The notes beneath the pieces were generated by a model. It had not been told where the DNA came from. It made no database searches and worked only from the letters and a program-made list of their open reading frames with translations. A program made the position numbers and the translations under genes. A stretch of 64,000 bases of DNA from the NCBI RefSeq assembly GCF_014696925.1, contig NZ_JACJQY010000006.1, positions 1-64,000 on the forward strand, in the 5' to 3' direction. Shown one piece after another: positions 44,405 through 52,740 of the stretch; the stretch's first letter is position 1; every line of letters starts with the position of its first letter. Source of the stretch: Phormidium tenue FACHB-1050 (GTDB lineage: Bacteria > Cyanobacteriota > Cyanobacteriia > Pseudanabaenales > Pseudanabaenaceae).

Positions 44405-44620
44405 CTAGAATTCAAAGTCAATTTCTGCTTCTTTATTTGGTTTAGTTTCTTGTGTTTTCGGTTTTACTTTTGCCTTTTTTGGCTTTGGTTCTGCATCTTC
44501 GTCATACAGGGAATACTGTGATTCATAGCGGGCTATGTCATCGAAGCTGGCTAGTCCTTCGCTTAGTAGTTCATCGTAGGTATAGCCTGCGTCAATCTTG
44601 GACTGGATACTGTTTCTCAT
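44405..44620 (-). CDS. Small charged protein
   Basis: A 71-aa protein with GAGG seven bases before the ATG. The first 35 residues suggest two short helices (YTYDELLSEGLASFDDIARY) and the rest is a K/P/E linker ending in EIDFEF, an acidic tip that resembles protein-recruiting tails. It starts the leftward module immediately before the giant polymerase-like gene and may be its small partner. Confidence 0.55.
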   Translation of the reverse strand: MRNSIQSKIDAGYTYDELLSEGLASFDDIARYESQYSLYDEDAEPKPKKAKVKPKTQETKPNKEAEIDFEF

Positions 44621-44848
44621 TGGTTCCTCTTTAAGTGCTTAGGATTGAATACAACAGATTTGGAAAATCGATAATCTAGAGATTACATTCTATCAATTTT
44701 TCTGGATTGATGATTGAGAATATTGTTTGTACAGATTCTAGAATTGTCAATACTTCGTTGATGGTAGTTTTGTCTTCACCAGCGAATCGCTAGATTTTCC
44801 AATAGTCTCTCGTTAGCTGTATTCTGGTTTTAGTTTCATTTCTTCTGT

Positions 44849-45607
44849 ATGACCCTGCTCAATCTCAATCAAGCTGATTTGTCCGACATCCGTTTAATTG
44901 CTTCCGATGTTGATGGTACTCTTACACACAATGGAAAATTCTCTTCCGATTTCATCTCGACCCTTCTCAATTTACAATCGGCAGGAATTAAAGTCCTATT
45001 GGTGACTGGTCGCTCAGCGGGTTGGGTCAGTGCTTTGGTAAATTATTTACCTGTTGCAGGGGCGATCGCGGAAAATGGTGGTTTGTTTTTACAGCCAAAT
45101 GGTCATCAAAATTTGCTCTCTTCGATTCCTAACCTATCTAGACATCGCATTCTACTGGAAAATGCTTTCCATCACATTAAGCAGAAATTTCCTCATCTTC
45201 AGACTTCCACTGATAATCAATTCCGTATTACTGATTGGACTTTTGATGTCAATGATTTATCGACTGATGATATTCAAGTAATCTCTTCACAATGTCAGCA
45301 AATGGGTTGGAGTTTCACGTACAGCAATGTCCAATGTCATATCAAACCACCGCACCAAGATAAAGCAACTGGCTTAGAGATAGTACTCAAAAATCATTTT
45401 CCTGAACTCAATTCACAGAAAGTGCTAACTGTTGGCGATAGCCCTAATGACGAGGCTATGTTTAATCCTGTAAAATTTCCCATCTCGGTCGGCGTTGCAA
45501 ATGTGCTTCACTATCAAGACAAGATCCTGCATTTACCCCAATACGTTACCCATGCTTCTGAGTTTGCTGGTTTTTCTGAGTTAGCAAAATTATTACTACA
45601 AAAGTAA
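44849..45607 (+). CDS. HAD-superfamily phosphatase (Cof type)
   Basis: A 252-aa hydrolase with motif I ASDVDGTLT near residue 18, motif II LLVTGRSAGW, and motif IV VGDSPNDEAMF near 195. This is the C2-capped Cof/sugar-phosphatase branch of the HAD family. The substrate is probably a phosphorylated sugar or similar small molecule. It is a single rightward gene that looks chromosomal in type; its link to the plasmid functions is not evident. Confidence 0.85.
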   Translation: MTLLNLNQADLSDIRLIASDVDGTLTHNGKFSSDFISTLLNLQSAGIKVLLVTGRSAGWVSALVNYLPVAGAIAENGGLFLQPNGHQNLLSSIPNLSRHRILLENAFHHIKQKFPHLQTSTDNQFRITDWTFDVNDLSTDDIQVISSQCQQMGWSFTYSNVQCHIKPPHQDKATGLEIVLKNHFPELNSQKVLTVGDSPNDEAMFNPVKFPISVGVANVLHYQDKILHLPQYVTHASEFAGFSELAKLLLQK

Positions 45608-46318
45608 AAGCGGCGCATCGCACCGTCTCTTATTTTTTGTGAAGAACTTACGGTTTAGCGATCGCCTGTCATCAATAACAATTGCACCAGTTGCAGTGCT
45701 TCTTAGATTGCTATGGCTACACATTATTCATGATGATGCATCAATGTCTTTGTTAGCTCAGCCTCTAACGGTAGTGAAATTCTTAACTTATCTTAAACAC
45801 TATGAAGTCATTGCAATCAGTAAAGTGGTAAAAACCAGAATGGCATGGATACTGAAAGTACTCCTTGTTCAAAAATATTACCGCAGATGACATTATGGCA
45901 ATCCTGACTCGGGATCGACCCCAACTACAATAAAATTCTGAAATTTAATGCAACAGATTTTCTGCGATCGCTGTATGCTTAGTGTGTATTATTAATGTGA
46001 CGCTTTTTATCTATAGGAGATTACTAAACTAGTTTTTCCCTTCAACACCAAAAAAGCCAGTGATTCCAGCCACTAGCTCTTTGATGACCCGAAGGTTTTT
46101 AAATTGAATATCCGGAAATGGACAGATGTTGCTTTGACGAGGCAATTTTGTTCAGCGCTTCACTATATCTTAACGCAAGATATAAGTTTAGCAACAGTTT
46201 TTTATGCGAATTTTTAAAATTCAGCAAAAAACTATAATTGAAGCGTTGAAATAAACAAAAAAAATCTGCTCATTTCCTGATTGAAGCCCCTACAACCCTT
46301 ACAATCAGGACAATCTAG
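45608..46318. other. Structured leader region of the primase gene
   Basis: No convincing gene; an 83-codon GTG frame at 45639-45890 lacks a ribosome site and recognisable sequence. From about 46150 the region is rich in inverted repeats: TTCAGCGCTTC paired with GAAGCGTTGAA (one mismatch), TATATCTT/AAGATATA and GAATTTTTAAAATTC. This suggests folded RNA or an origin segment before the replication gene. Confidence 0.45.
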
Positions 46319-46402
46319 ATGACATTAAATTTGCGAGACTTGTCACAGCAGATCGAGAAAGCGATCGCCCGTGACAAGCAAACAGGAGGTCAACAAGCAT
46401 GA
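46319..46402 (+). CDS. 27-aa leader peptide coupled to the primase gene
   Basis: A short frame encodes MTLNLRDLSQQIEKAIAR, then DKQTGGQQA. Its TGA overlaps the ATG of the primase gene (ATGA), and the primase ribosome site AGGAGG lies inside its last codons. Translation of the leader would therefore pass ribosomes to the replication gene, like tap-repA coupling in IncFII plasmids. The peptide itself is helical and may have no function. Confidence 0.6.
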   Translation: MTLNLRDLSQQIEKAIARDKQTGGQQA

Positions 46403-48162
46403 CCTCGCAAAAAGATCATATTTGCAATATTTCTGATCCAAAATTTACGACCAAAGGCATAGAACCCAAATCACTAACCACAACAGAATTAGCAGCGCAA
46501 ACCTTTACCAGCTTTTTCCCATATTCGTGGAACTTTATCTATGCCAAAAATGTAGATAGGACGAGCAAACCCGAATGGAAAACCGAAACGCACTATCCCA
46601 TCACAGGAAGGCGACTATACGACTATTGGACCGACCCAGAAACCCTAATCGGCGTAAGATTCGGCAACCAAACCGAATATGCCCTCATCGACATCGACAA
46701 AGGCAGCCCCTACCACCCCAACACCAACCACGAGAAATTTAAAACCGTACTCCAAGCCCTAGAAGAAATAGGATTGGTCAGACCGCTAATCGTGCAGAGT
46801 TCGCATAGCGAAGGACTGCATATCTACTACCCCCTCTGGCAAGAAGTACCCAGCTTCGGCATCGCCTGCGCGATCAAATCCAGCCTGCAAAAAAACAACT
46901 GCGAAATCGCCGCAGGAGTAATCGAAAGCTTCCCCAACACCAAAAAATACGACTCAGAATACAACGGACATCGACTACCACTGCAAACAGGCAGTTACCA
47001 ACTCAACAACGATCTCCAGATCGTTGGACGGGATTTAAATCAATTTGTCGAAACATGGCTGACCGTACAAGAGCATCAAGACATCGACCTACTAAAACAG
47101 GCGATCGCCGAAGCCAAAGCCAACTATCAACCACCCAAAGACAACCGCAAAACGATCCAATGGCGAGAAGACCTAGAAAAACAAATCGAAGCAGGATGGA
47201 CAGGACAGGGACAATCTAACCAACTGTTATATCTAATGGGCAAATATGCCCGCGTCTTCCTAGGCTGTGAAGAAGACGAAGCGATCGCCGAATACATCAC
47301 CAAAACAGCAAAAGCCGCCGTAGGATTTATTAAATTTTGCGGAGACATCAAAAGACTAGAACAAAAAGCCAAAGACATCGCCAAATGGTGTATGAAGCAT
47401 CATTTCCCCTGGGGAAGTAAAAAGGAAGAACAAACAAACGAGGAAAGTGAAGATATAGAAAACAAAAAAGCTCAGAAACATGCAGAAAGGCTCGAGCGCA
47501 TCCGAACAACCGCAAACGAACTAAATAAAACAGGAGAAATGCCAGAAACCATCCGAGGCATGGCACAAGCGATCGCCAAAGCCGCCAAAGTATCAGTCGA
47601 AACCCTATACGAAAACAAACAGCTATGGCATCCAGAGTTTACCGAATCGCGTAACAGTCCAAATATAAACAATTCCGCCCCATCCCCCATAGCGATCGCC
47701 CCCCCGAACGAACAAGCTGAAACCCAGACAGAAAGGACTGTTACAGAAAAAGCCCTATATAAAGCGTTAGCGTGCTCTGAAACGCCCCTGCGAGGGCAAG
47801 AATTGCCAAAATTTGCCAATGTTGATTTTCAGGTCGCAACGGACTTGCCAAAGTCGCCGCCAAAAACTAGCGATCTGATGTGGATCGAGACACATGGCAG
47901 GCTAAGTCAGCCGAAAGCTGAAAATTCTAAGGTCGCAATCTCTCAAAATCCATCTACCCGTACAGCCAATGCTGACTGTTTGCGCCCCTATGAACCACCA
48001 AAATCTGAGACTATCTCGGCTATTGGAAGCAGGATTGGCTATCTGAAAGCCTTACTAGAAACGCCTATTTTGCGTAGGAGTAAATCTGCATCGGAAATTG
48101 CTAGCTTGCAAGCCGAACTGGAAAGGCTAGAGCGCGATCGGCAGACAAACTCTACTCCCTAA
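46399..48162 (+). CDS. AEP-type primase / plasmid replication protein
   Basis: A 587-aa protein. Its N-terminal domain has the archaeo-eukaryotic primase signatures: motif I YALIDID (D98, D100), motif II QSSHSEGLHIYY (S134-H136, H141) and a later GVIESFPN. A helical middle domain with GQGQSNQLLYLMGKYAR at about 275 follows. Then comes an HTH-like segment ending in SVETLYENKQLWHPEF, common in cyanobacterial plasmid replication proteins, and a disordered tail rich in S, E and P. It should prime and perhaps initiate plasmid replication. Codon use in the first 1 kb is unusually C-rich compared with neighbours, hinting at a different origin. Confidence 0.72.
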   Translation: MTSQKDHICNISDPKFTTKGIEPKSLTTTELAAQTFTSFFPYSWNFIYAKNVDRTSKPEWKTETHYPITGRRLYDYWTDPETLIGVRFGNQTEYALIDIDKGSPYHPNTNHEKFKTVLQALEEIGLVRPLIVQSSHSEGLHIYYPLWQEVPSFGIACAIKSSLQKNNCEIAAGVIESFPNTKKYDSEYNGHRLPLQTGSYQLNNDLQIVGRDLNQFVETWLTVQEHQDIDLLKQAIAEAKANYQPPKDNRKTIQWREDLEKQIEAGWTGQGQSNQLLYLMGKYARVFLGCEEDEAIAEYITKTAKAAVGFIKFCGDIKRLEQKAKDIAKWCMKHHFPWGSKKEEQTNEESEDIENKKAQKHAERLERIRTTANELNKTGEMPETIRGMAQAIAKAAKVSVETLYENKQLWHPEFTESRNSPNINNSAPSPIAIAPPNEQAETQTERTVTEKALYKALACSETPLRGQELPKFANVDFQVATDLPKSPPKTSDLMWIETHGRLSQPKAENSKVAISQNPSTRTANADCLRPYEPPKSETISAIGSRIGYLKALLETPILRRSKSASEIASLQAELERLERDRQTNSTP

Positions 48163-48796
48163 TGGGTGTAGATACAGGAATCGTGGTGCGGTGCGGTTTT
48201 GAGAAACTATCCCGTAATCGGGTGAGTGCTCTCTGGATGGTGACAAGATTTATTTCTTATAGGATTTTGCTCTCGGTGATATTCCCATACTTTGATTAAG
48301 TCTGGTGATATCACTTCTGAGGCGATGTAACCAAACTATGGCTAACGTTTCCTAGTGGACTATTTTAGATAAAACAGTCCACTAGGCGATCTGTCAAAAA
48401 GTTGTCAAGACTGACTTTACCAAGTTTTCTATTGCATTAATTTAGATGAAACAGTCCACTAGTCTGTCTTTACCAATATCCCAACAAACCTTTGCTCTCT
48501 ATAGCTACCTCCTGTTAAGGTGCAGAAATAGCGAACGTAGATAATCCATGATCATCATTGCTCAGAATAATTTGAGTACAGCTTGAGTCCGTACTTATTG
48601 CACAATTTCTTTTCATCTTTATTTTAGATCTTCTTAAGCAAATTATCAAGATTCCAGTGAGAAATCTTATTTCAAGAATCTTGATTAATGATTCTTGAAA
48701 TAAGATTTCTAGTTGTACATATCTAGTAATGACTATCTGCTGAAGCTAATTTTCTCTGCTTGCCTAAAAAAGTAAGATTTGCTTGCAGTCTAAAGC
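48163..48796. other. Gene-free region with repeats
   Basis: No gene is seen. CCTAGTGGACT/AGTCCACTAGG forms a hairpin at 48351-48385, and TTTAGATRAAACAGTCCACTAG (in part) is repeated near 48440-48463. At 48659-48709 a long inverted repeat is built from TTTCAAGAATC/GATTCTTGAAA around a TTGATTAAT loop. From about 48570 the sequence is similar to 51080-51250, the start of the segmental duplication. Confidence 0.5.
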
Positions 48797-49413
48797 TTGA
48801 TTCAAGATTCGAGATTCAAGATAGTTGAAGATAGTTCTTCCTTCGACTGGATTTCCTCCCAGTTGATCGGCATTGGTCGAAATAATTCGACCAATGCCGA
48901 TCAACTGGGTAGCTATATCGTGATCGACGTATTTGCGTCTTTTTTATCGTTATGAAATGGACGTTTCATAACCCATCCCACATTAGCTGACCAGTGCCCA
49001 ATGCTTGAACCCATACTTCCTTAGCAATCTTCTGCCCGTGCTTTCATTTACCTTGTTTCAGCAAATTATCAAGCCAGTCAATTAATTCAAGTGACAGTCT
49101 GAGATTAATTTTTCTTTTTTACCATCAATCAAGAATCATCATTCTTGATTGATGGTTCTTGATTCTTGATTAAAGATTCTTCTTCGGGTTCGGTCTTACT
49201 AAAGATACCTTGAGCTAGACGGTTGTTGCCTAATATCGATCTCTTTAGTGCCATTAATTCCCTATACGCTTTTGCTCCTATTCCGTTGGAATCGTATTCA
49301 AAAATAGAAATTCCATGACTGGGAGCCTCACGCAATTTCACCGTTTCAGGAATCACGGCTTTAAACATGCGATCGCCAGAGTGATTATGTAAGGAGTGCT
49401 GCGCCCAGTGCAA
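48797..49413 (-). pseudogene. Fused remnant of parA and its partner gene
   Basis: The 94-codon frame 49129-49413 begins with HNHSGDRMFKAVIPETVKLR, the C-terminal part of the intact ParA at 51840-52601. It then continues directly into MALKRSILGNNRLAQGIF, the start of the partner protein. A deletion of roughly 17 bp at the junction removed the ParA stop and joined the frames. The N-terminal three quarters of ParA are missing. The partner's 3' part continues, out of frame, to about 48797. Confidence 0.75.
48858..48909. repeat. Perfect 24-bp stem palindrome in the par remnant
   Basis: Arms 48858-48881 and 48886-48909 are exact reverse complements (start CCCAGTTGATCGGCATTGG) with an ATAA loop. 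In the intact copy (near 51555-51590) the corresponding sequence pairs only around CGAAATAATTCG. The perfect palindrome therefore arose in the decayed copy, probably by template switching. Confidence 0.75.
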
Positions 49414-49709
49414 TTTTCTCCGCTCATTCGTGTGTCATGCTTTGACAAATTATTAAACTAGTTGTTTAGTCTTTTTTCAAGAATCTTGATTGATGATTGA
49501 ATATTCTTGATATATTTCCTGTATGAGCTTATTAAAGATATTGTGAGGCTAGCTACTAATTATTTTGGGTTACTAAAATGTTGGCTAATCTTGCATTATG
49601 TAAGACTTTCGATATCTAAAAGTAGAATTGTTACTGTCAAGAATATTTAAACTTGAATCAAGATTCAAGTTTGAATATTCTTGAATATAGGATTTCAATG
49701 GATTTAAGC
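49414..49709. other. Gene-free stretch with CAAGAATCTTG-like repeats
   Basis: 296 bp between the par remnant and the IS element. It holds several CAAGAATCTTG or CAAGAATATT-type elements (near 49487, 49508, 49640 and 49672), relatives of the centromere-like repeats at 52655-52712, and an inverted pair AAACTTGAATC/GATTCAAGTTT near 49650-49670. Confidence 0.5.
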
Positions 49710-49736
49710 TTTTAATACGCGATGTGCAACAAAGAA

Positions 49737-50978
49737 TTAAGAATCAACCAAGTCTTCAAACTGTAAAGGATGAAGAGAATGTCGGTTGAGCCAAAAACAA
49801 ATAGTATGAGCAAGGGATACGACAACGATTCCTTCATTTAAGGGACATAAGTCCGCAATCTCATCTCTGGCATGACTTTGATAATCATCCGTTAAAAGTC
49901 TGTACCACGAAACTCAACCCATAAGACGAGTTTGGTACTGTGATTTTGTAGATGAGTTTTTTGGCACAAAAAAGTAGCTCAGAACTACCTAAAATCAAAC
50001 TCAGAGGCACATAAGGAGTTGTACCAAAAAAACGTACGTTTTTTTACTATCGTTAAAACCAGATTGGCTTGAAATAAGCCATCGACCAGACTGTTTGAGA
50101 TGTAAATCTACCCTTATGTCCCTTAAATGAAGGAATCGTTGTCGTACCCCAGCAAGGATTTTCCGATTAAGGCGACTAGAAAGGTGCCAAATGTCCCTAG
50201 CCCAAACCTTAGCAAGGTGAAAACGTCCAACTAACTGACCAATGACAGTTTCAATCAATCGACGCACCTTGACAATCAAGCGTACCCACCAACGAGGACG
50301 AGAATCATGCATATTTGAGCGCAGAGCCGTTTGTAAATCAATGGCAAATGTCTGTAAATCTTGCTTGAGGGGTTGACTGAGATACCCTTTGTCCCCAATC
50401 AGAACCCCCTGAATGTTTGAGACAAGATCCCAGAGAGTTTCACGTTCATCGCCATTAGCAGGAGTAAGAGCAAACTGCGTAATTACACCGCTACCACTAA
50501 CGAGAACATGACCATGAAAGCCATAGTAATGCATGTTCTTAGATGCACAGTAGCCATAGTTAGCAATATCTTCAAAGCAGCGACAACGGGATGCACGACA
50601 GAGATAACACAGAGGTATTGGTACTCCATCAATTAGATGTACGTCATCATCTAAAGCACCTAACTGTTCAGCTAGTTTTTGTTGCAGCATCGCTTTGTAC
50701 TGCCACAGATTGGCGGCTTGTCGGACAAAGGTAGTGCGACTTTTTAAGGCGGGAAACCAATCCCTCCAATGCTTACGAAAATATTTCCAGATCCCTACGT
50801 CAGTCTCAATACCTTGATACTCAGCCACGATTTCCATCGTTAACACTTCACTGTCACTTAAAGCTGGCTCAAACCCCTTCGCTCTGACCCGATGCTCTAC
50901 CGTTATTTCTTTGAGTAGTTCATCAATTTTGCAAAAGACGGCAATGATAAAATATTCTATAGAAAACATGATGCTCAC
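49737..50978 (-). pseudogene. IS982 transposase disrupted by a MITE
   Basis: The N-terminal 274 codons are intact, with DDE-family landmarks IDGVPIPLC, KNMHYYGFHGHVL, GDKGYLSQ and the helical end LSSRLNRKILA. After A the frame enters the MITE and ends at 50001 after 50 foreign codons. Past the MITE, at 49808-49737, the original frame resumes as HTICFWLNRHSLHPLQFEDL and stops at TAA 49737-49739. The original protein had about 298 residues. The altered 325-aa product may or may not transpose. Confidence 0.85.
49814..50150. mobile_element. 337-bp MITE nested in the transposase gene
   Basis: Terminal inverted repeats of 38 bp with one mismatch: GGG(A/G)TACGACAACGATTCC begins each end. The left arm is 49814-49851 and the right arm 50113-50150. 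A 5-bp duplication AGCAA flanks it (49809-49813 and 50151-50155). It has no transposase of its own, so it was moved by a related element elsewhere. Confidence 0.88.
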
Positions 50979-51061
50979 CGCTAATGGCGTTAGTCCTATT
51001 TTCTAACACTCTCGGCTGTGAGTTTTTTTTCTATTTCTTAGTTGCACATCACGTTTTTAAT

Positions 51062-51471
51062 ACTCAAAATAATTTGATTGCAACTTCAGTCCGACCTTAT
51101 TGCATAAATTATTTTCAATCTTTAAGTTGTTCCTTTTTGAGCAAATTTTCAAGCTAGAACTAACAATCTTGTTTCAAGAATCTTGATTAATTATTCTTGA
51201 AATAAGATTTCTAGTTGTCTAAATCTAGGAATGGCTAATCCTTTACCACTCAAAAAGTAAACACACGATTAGTCCCCAGAACAATCTTTTCCAAGGTGAG
51301 TTCCCGCCTATGTAAGTGCCTAATTTTGCTCTGAGGAGGGAGTATAGCTGAAGCGAATTGTCTCTGCTTGCTTAAAAAGTAAGATTTGCTCGAAGTAAAT
51401 CGTAAGCGATCAATATAATAATTGAATTGTCTTGTGAGTGCAAAGAACCTGCAACACAATTACAAAAGAAA
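51062..51471. repeat. Gene-free start of duplication B
   Basis: 410 bp downstream of the par operon on the minus strand. From about 51080 it resembles 48570-48790, with the same inverted repeat TTTCAAGAATC...ATTCTTGAAA at about 51172-51206. A 69-codon frame here is not supported by a ribosome site or recognisable sequence. Confidence 0.55.
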
Positions 51472-51849
51472 CTATTGATTATCTTGAAGCTTGATTCTTG
51501 ATTCAAGTTTCAATAGGGTTGAACGTAGTTCTTCTTCAGTCTGGATTTCCTCCCAGTTGATGGGCATTGCCCGAAATAATTCGAGCGCAGCTTGAACCCA
51601 TACTTCCTTAGCAATCTTCTGCCCGTGCTTTCGTTTACCTTGTTTCAGCAAATTATCAAGCCAGTCATTTAATTCGAGTGACAGTCTGAGATTAATTTTT
51701 TCTTTTTCACCATCAATCAAGAATGATGATTCTTGATTGATGGTTATTGATTCTTGATTCTTGATTAAAGATTCTTCTTCAGGTTCGGTCTTACTAAAGA
51801 TACCTTGCGCTAGTGGATTGTTGCCTAATGCCGATCTCTTTACTGCCAT
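51472..51849 (-). CDS. Partition partner protein (ParB/ParG-like)
   Basis: A 125-aa protein. The N-terminal 50 residues are flexible and rich in E, S and N. Residues 50-100 (INLRLSLELNDWLDNLL, then HGQKIAKEVWVQAALELF) look like a ribbon-helix-helix DNA-binding domain. Its ATG overlaps the last ten bases of parA, the usual arrangement for a small centromere-binding partner. It should bind the CAAGAATCTTG-type repeats upstream of parA. Confidence 0.7.
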   Translation of the reverse strand: MAVKRSALGNNPLAQGIFSKTEPEEESLIKNQESITINQESSFLIDGEKEKINLRLSLELNDWLDNLLKQGKRKHGQKIAKEVWVQAALELFRAMPINWEEIQTEEELRSTLLKLESRIKLQDNQ

Positions 51850-52601
51850 TTCATTACCTCATCAACTAATTCCCTATATGCTTTTGCTCCTGTCCCGTTG
51901 GCATCGTATTCAAAAATAGATAGCCCATGACTTGGAGCCTCACGCAATTTCACCGTTTCAGGAATCACAGCTTTAAACATGCGATCGCCAAAATGATTAT
52001 GTAAGGATTGCTGAACTTCTTTGCTCAAGTTGTTGCGTCCATCGAACCGAGTCGCAAGAGCGCCAGCAATCTGTATTGGATGTTCTAGAGAGTCTCGTAT
52101 TAATGAAAGAGCGCGTTCGATTCCCTTGATGCCAAGTAAACCCAGGTAGCTCATGTCTACGGGAATAATTACACCTTCGGCAGCCATGAGTGCATTGATT
52201 GTAAATACGCCAATGTTTGGCGGACAGTCAATCAAGATAAAGTCATATTGCGCTTCGACTGACGCGATCGCTTTCCTCAGTAACAACTCTCTACCTGGCA
52301 GTCCCGAAATTGGGATCTCTTCTTCGGCAAGGAGAATATTGGATGGAGCTACATCGACACCCGAATTAGTTTTAACAATAATTTCTGACAACTTAGCGTG
52401 ACGCTGAAGAACATCTTTTAACTGTTTTTGCAGGTGCCATATTTCAATGCCTAATGCTGCTCCAGCATTTCCCTGCGAGTCAATGTCTATAATCAAAACT
52501 CGTTTTTGGTGAAATTTAACTAGTCCTACGGCTAGGTTATAGGCAGTTGTAGATTTGCCTACTCCACCTTTCATATTGAAGACAGATAGCTTGATAGCCA
52601 T
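51840..52601 (-). CDS. parA: ParA partition ATPase
   Basis: A 253-aa ATPase. The deviant Walker A NMKGGVGKST is at residues 9-18, RVLIIDIDSQGNA is the A' motif, and DFILIDCPPNIG is Walker B. There is no long N-terminal HTH, so it is the small type (Ib-like) whose partner binds DNA. It should move plasmid copies over the nucleoid. A decayed second copy lies at 48797-49413. Confidence 0.9.
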   Translation of the reverse strand: MAIKLSVFNMKGGVGKSTTAYNLAVGLVKFHQKRVLIIDIDSQGNAGAALGIEIWHLQKQLKDVLQRHAKLSEIIVKTNSGVDVAPSNILLAEEEIPISGLPGRELLLRKAIASVEAQYDFILIDCPPNIGVFTINALMAAEGVIIPVDMSYLGLLGIKGIERALSLIRDSLEHPIQIAGALATRFDGRNNLSKEVQQSLHNHFGDRMFKAVIPETVKLREAPSHGLSIFEYDANGTGAKAYRELVDEVMKWQ

Positions 52602-52654
52602 TATTGATCTTGATGAAAGTTCAAAAGCAATAATATAGAATCTTTAATCAATAG

Positions 52655-52712
52655 TCAAGACTCTTGAAAAATATAATCAAGAATCTTGAATTAAGCCTTT
52701 CAAGATTCTTGA
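52655..52712. promoter_or_regulatory. Centromere/operator-like 13-bp palindromes
   Basis: Three copies of TCAAGA-N-TCTTGA occur at 52655-52667 (centre C), 52677-52689 (centre A) and 52700-52712 (centre T). Their starts are 22 and 23 bp apart, so all face the same side of the helix. They lie just upstream of parA, where type Ib systems keep their combined operator and centromere. Confidence 0.65.
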
Positions 52713-52740
52713 ATTTTTGCTTTTCCTATCTGTGAGCAGC

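Larger units (their letters stand above)
48570..49420. repeat. Decayed copy of the par locus (duplication A)
   Basis: This stretch aligns by eye with 51080-52020, sharing long identical runs such as CCCATACTTCCTTAGCAATC and TTCTGCCCGTGCTTTC. It is interrupted by about 100 bp of unrelated or rearranged sequence around 48898-49005. The copies are separated by an IS982-family element. Confidence 0.75.
49717..51054 (-). mobile_element. IS982-family insertion sequence, interrupted
   Basis: The ends are imperfect inverted repeats (ACGCGATGTGCAAC at the left, ACGTGATGTGCAAC reading inwards from the right). A perfect 7-bp target duplication TTTTAAT flanks them at 49710-49716 and 51055-51061. It encodes an IS982-type transposase. 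The total is 1338 bp, but 337 bp is a nested MITE plus 5 bp duplication, leaving 996 bp, the normal size for the family. It sits between the two copies of the par duplication. Confidence 0.9.

Noticed and set aside
45639-45890. 83-codon GTG frame after the HAD gene
   Set aside because: No ribosome site, no recognisable domain and a composition like translated non-coding DNA.
51250-51459. 69-codon frame below the par operon
   Set aside because: No ribosome site; its sequence is mostly duplicated non-coding DNA.
48660-52712. CAAGAATCTTG repeats as a CRISPR array
   Set aside because: The repeats are short palindromes of differing sequence with irregular spacing and no cas genes; centromere-type sites fit better.
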